From Bufo bufo (taxonomy: Eukaryota; Chordata; Amphibia; Anura; Bufonidae): a stretch of DNA of 64,000 nucleotides. The stretch's first letter is position 1, and each line of letters opens with the position of its first letter. The notes beneath the pieces are model-generated. The model was not told the DNA's origin. It saw only the letters and a list, made by a program, of their open reading frames with translations, and ran no database searches. Below, piece after piece: positions 63,995 to 64,000 of this stretch. The position numbers and the translations under genes are program-made. The stretch spans positions 46,964,323 to 47,028,322 of the forward strand of contig NC_053398.1 of assembly GCF_905171765.1 (NCBI RefSeq). Reading direction: 5' to 3'.

Positions 63995-64000
63995 CTACGT
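63995..64000 (-). other. Possible end of the preceding ROCO exon (consensus donor)
   Basis: On the minus strand the window begins acgtag followed by gtaagt, a perfect vertebrate splice donor. The exon at 53118 needs two bases from its predecessor to complete a codon; ag plus g would give Arg before Tyr-Gln-Val. Only six exon bases are visible, so this rests on one splice motif and is tentative. Confidence 0.3.

Overview
This is eukaryotic nuclear DNA from a vertebrate, most likely a frog or toad. That reading is an inference from the mix of dispersed families: CR1-type LINEs, Tc1-like, piggyBac and hAT DNA transposons, a chromodomain Ty3/gypsy element, a GIY-YIG Penelope-like element, TTAA- and TAA-flanked MITEs, and microsatellites. 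There is no operon structure, no rRNA and no CRISPR array. Almost all long open frames belong to transposons.

The one host gene I can support lies on the minus strand between about 53.1 kb and 24.3 kb. Six exons (53118-52830, 32845-32659, 29934-29747, 29413-28923, 25346-25189, 24473-24289) have consensus splice sites and compatible phases and join to 498 codons plus a stop. They encode the second half of a Roc domain, a COR domain and a short C-terminal tail. This is a ROCO-family GTPase without a kinase, closest by architecture to MFHAS1-like proteins. The P-loop half and any leucine-rich repeats lie beyond 64 kb. A perfect splice donor at 63995/63994, of the right phase, may be the end of the preceding exon.

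Layout. 0-6.7 kb: intergenic DNA with a simple repeat, an 848-bp LTR-like palindrome, a TAA-flanked MITE and a 985-bp solo LTR. 6.68-16.16 kb: two Tc1-like elements six bases apart. The second has an intact transposase and is split by a 6.7-kb piggyBac element with an intact 599-aa transposase and large tandem arrays. 18.2-19.3 kb: a broken Tc1. 19.8-21.9 kb: a CR1-like LINE on the minus strand. 22.0-22.9 kb: a Tc1 relic. 24.3-64 kb: the ROCO gene, with introns filled by a second CR1-like LINE, a Tc1 relic carrying a TTAA MITE, a solo LTR, two TTAA MITEs (one a 742-bp hairpin ending 16 bases from a splice donor), a 3.25-kb non-autonomous hAT element, an 11.8-kb compound hAT locus (38.6-50.5 kb) interrupted by a Penelope-like element, a second copy of the non-autonomous hAT, and a decayed Tc1 (53.4-61.9 kb) containing a 2.1-kb hAT derivative and a complete 5.2-kb gypsy element with 498-bp LTRs. 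A MITE and a 539-bp solo LTR lie near the right edge.

The genes do not form a pathway. The transposase and reverse-transcriptase genes are independent parasites, and the nesting gives their relative ages. Target-site duplications of several elements can be read directly: 5 bp for gypsy-type LTRs, 8 bp for hAT, TTAA for piggyBac-like, TA for Tc1 and TAA/TTA for Harbinger-like MITEs. I found no wholly new biological system. The strongest points are the split ROCO gene, the intact transposases, the hairpin MITE beside a splice donor, and a 297-bp direct duplication flanking the Penelope-like insertion.
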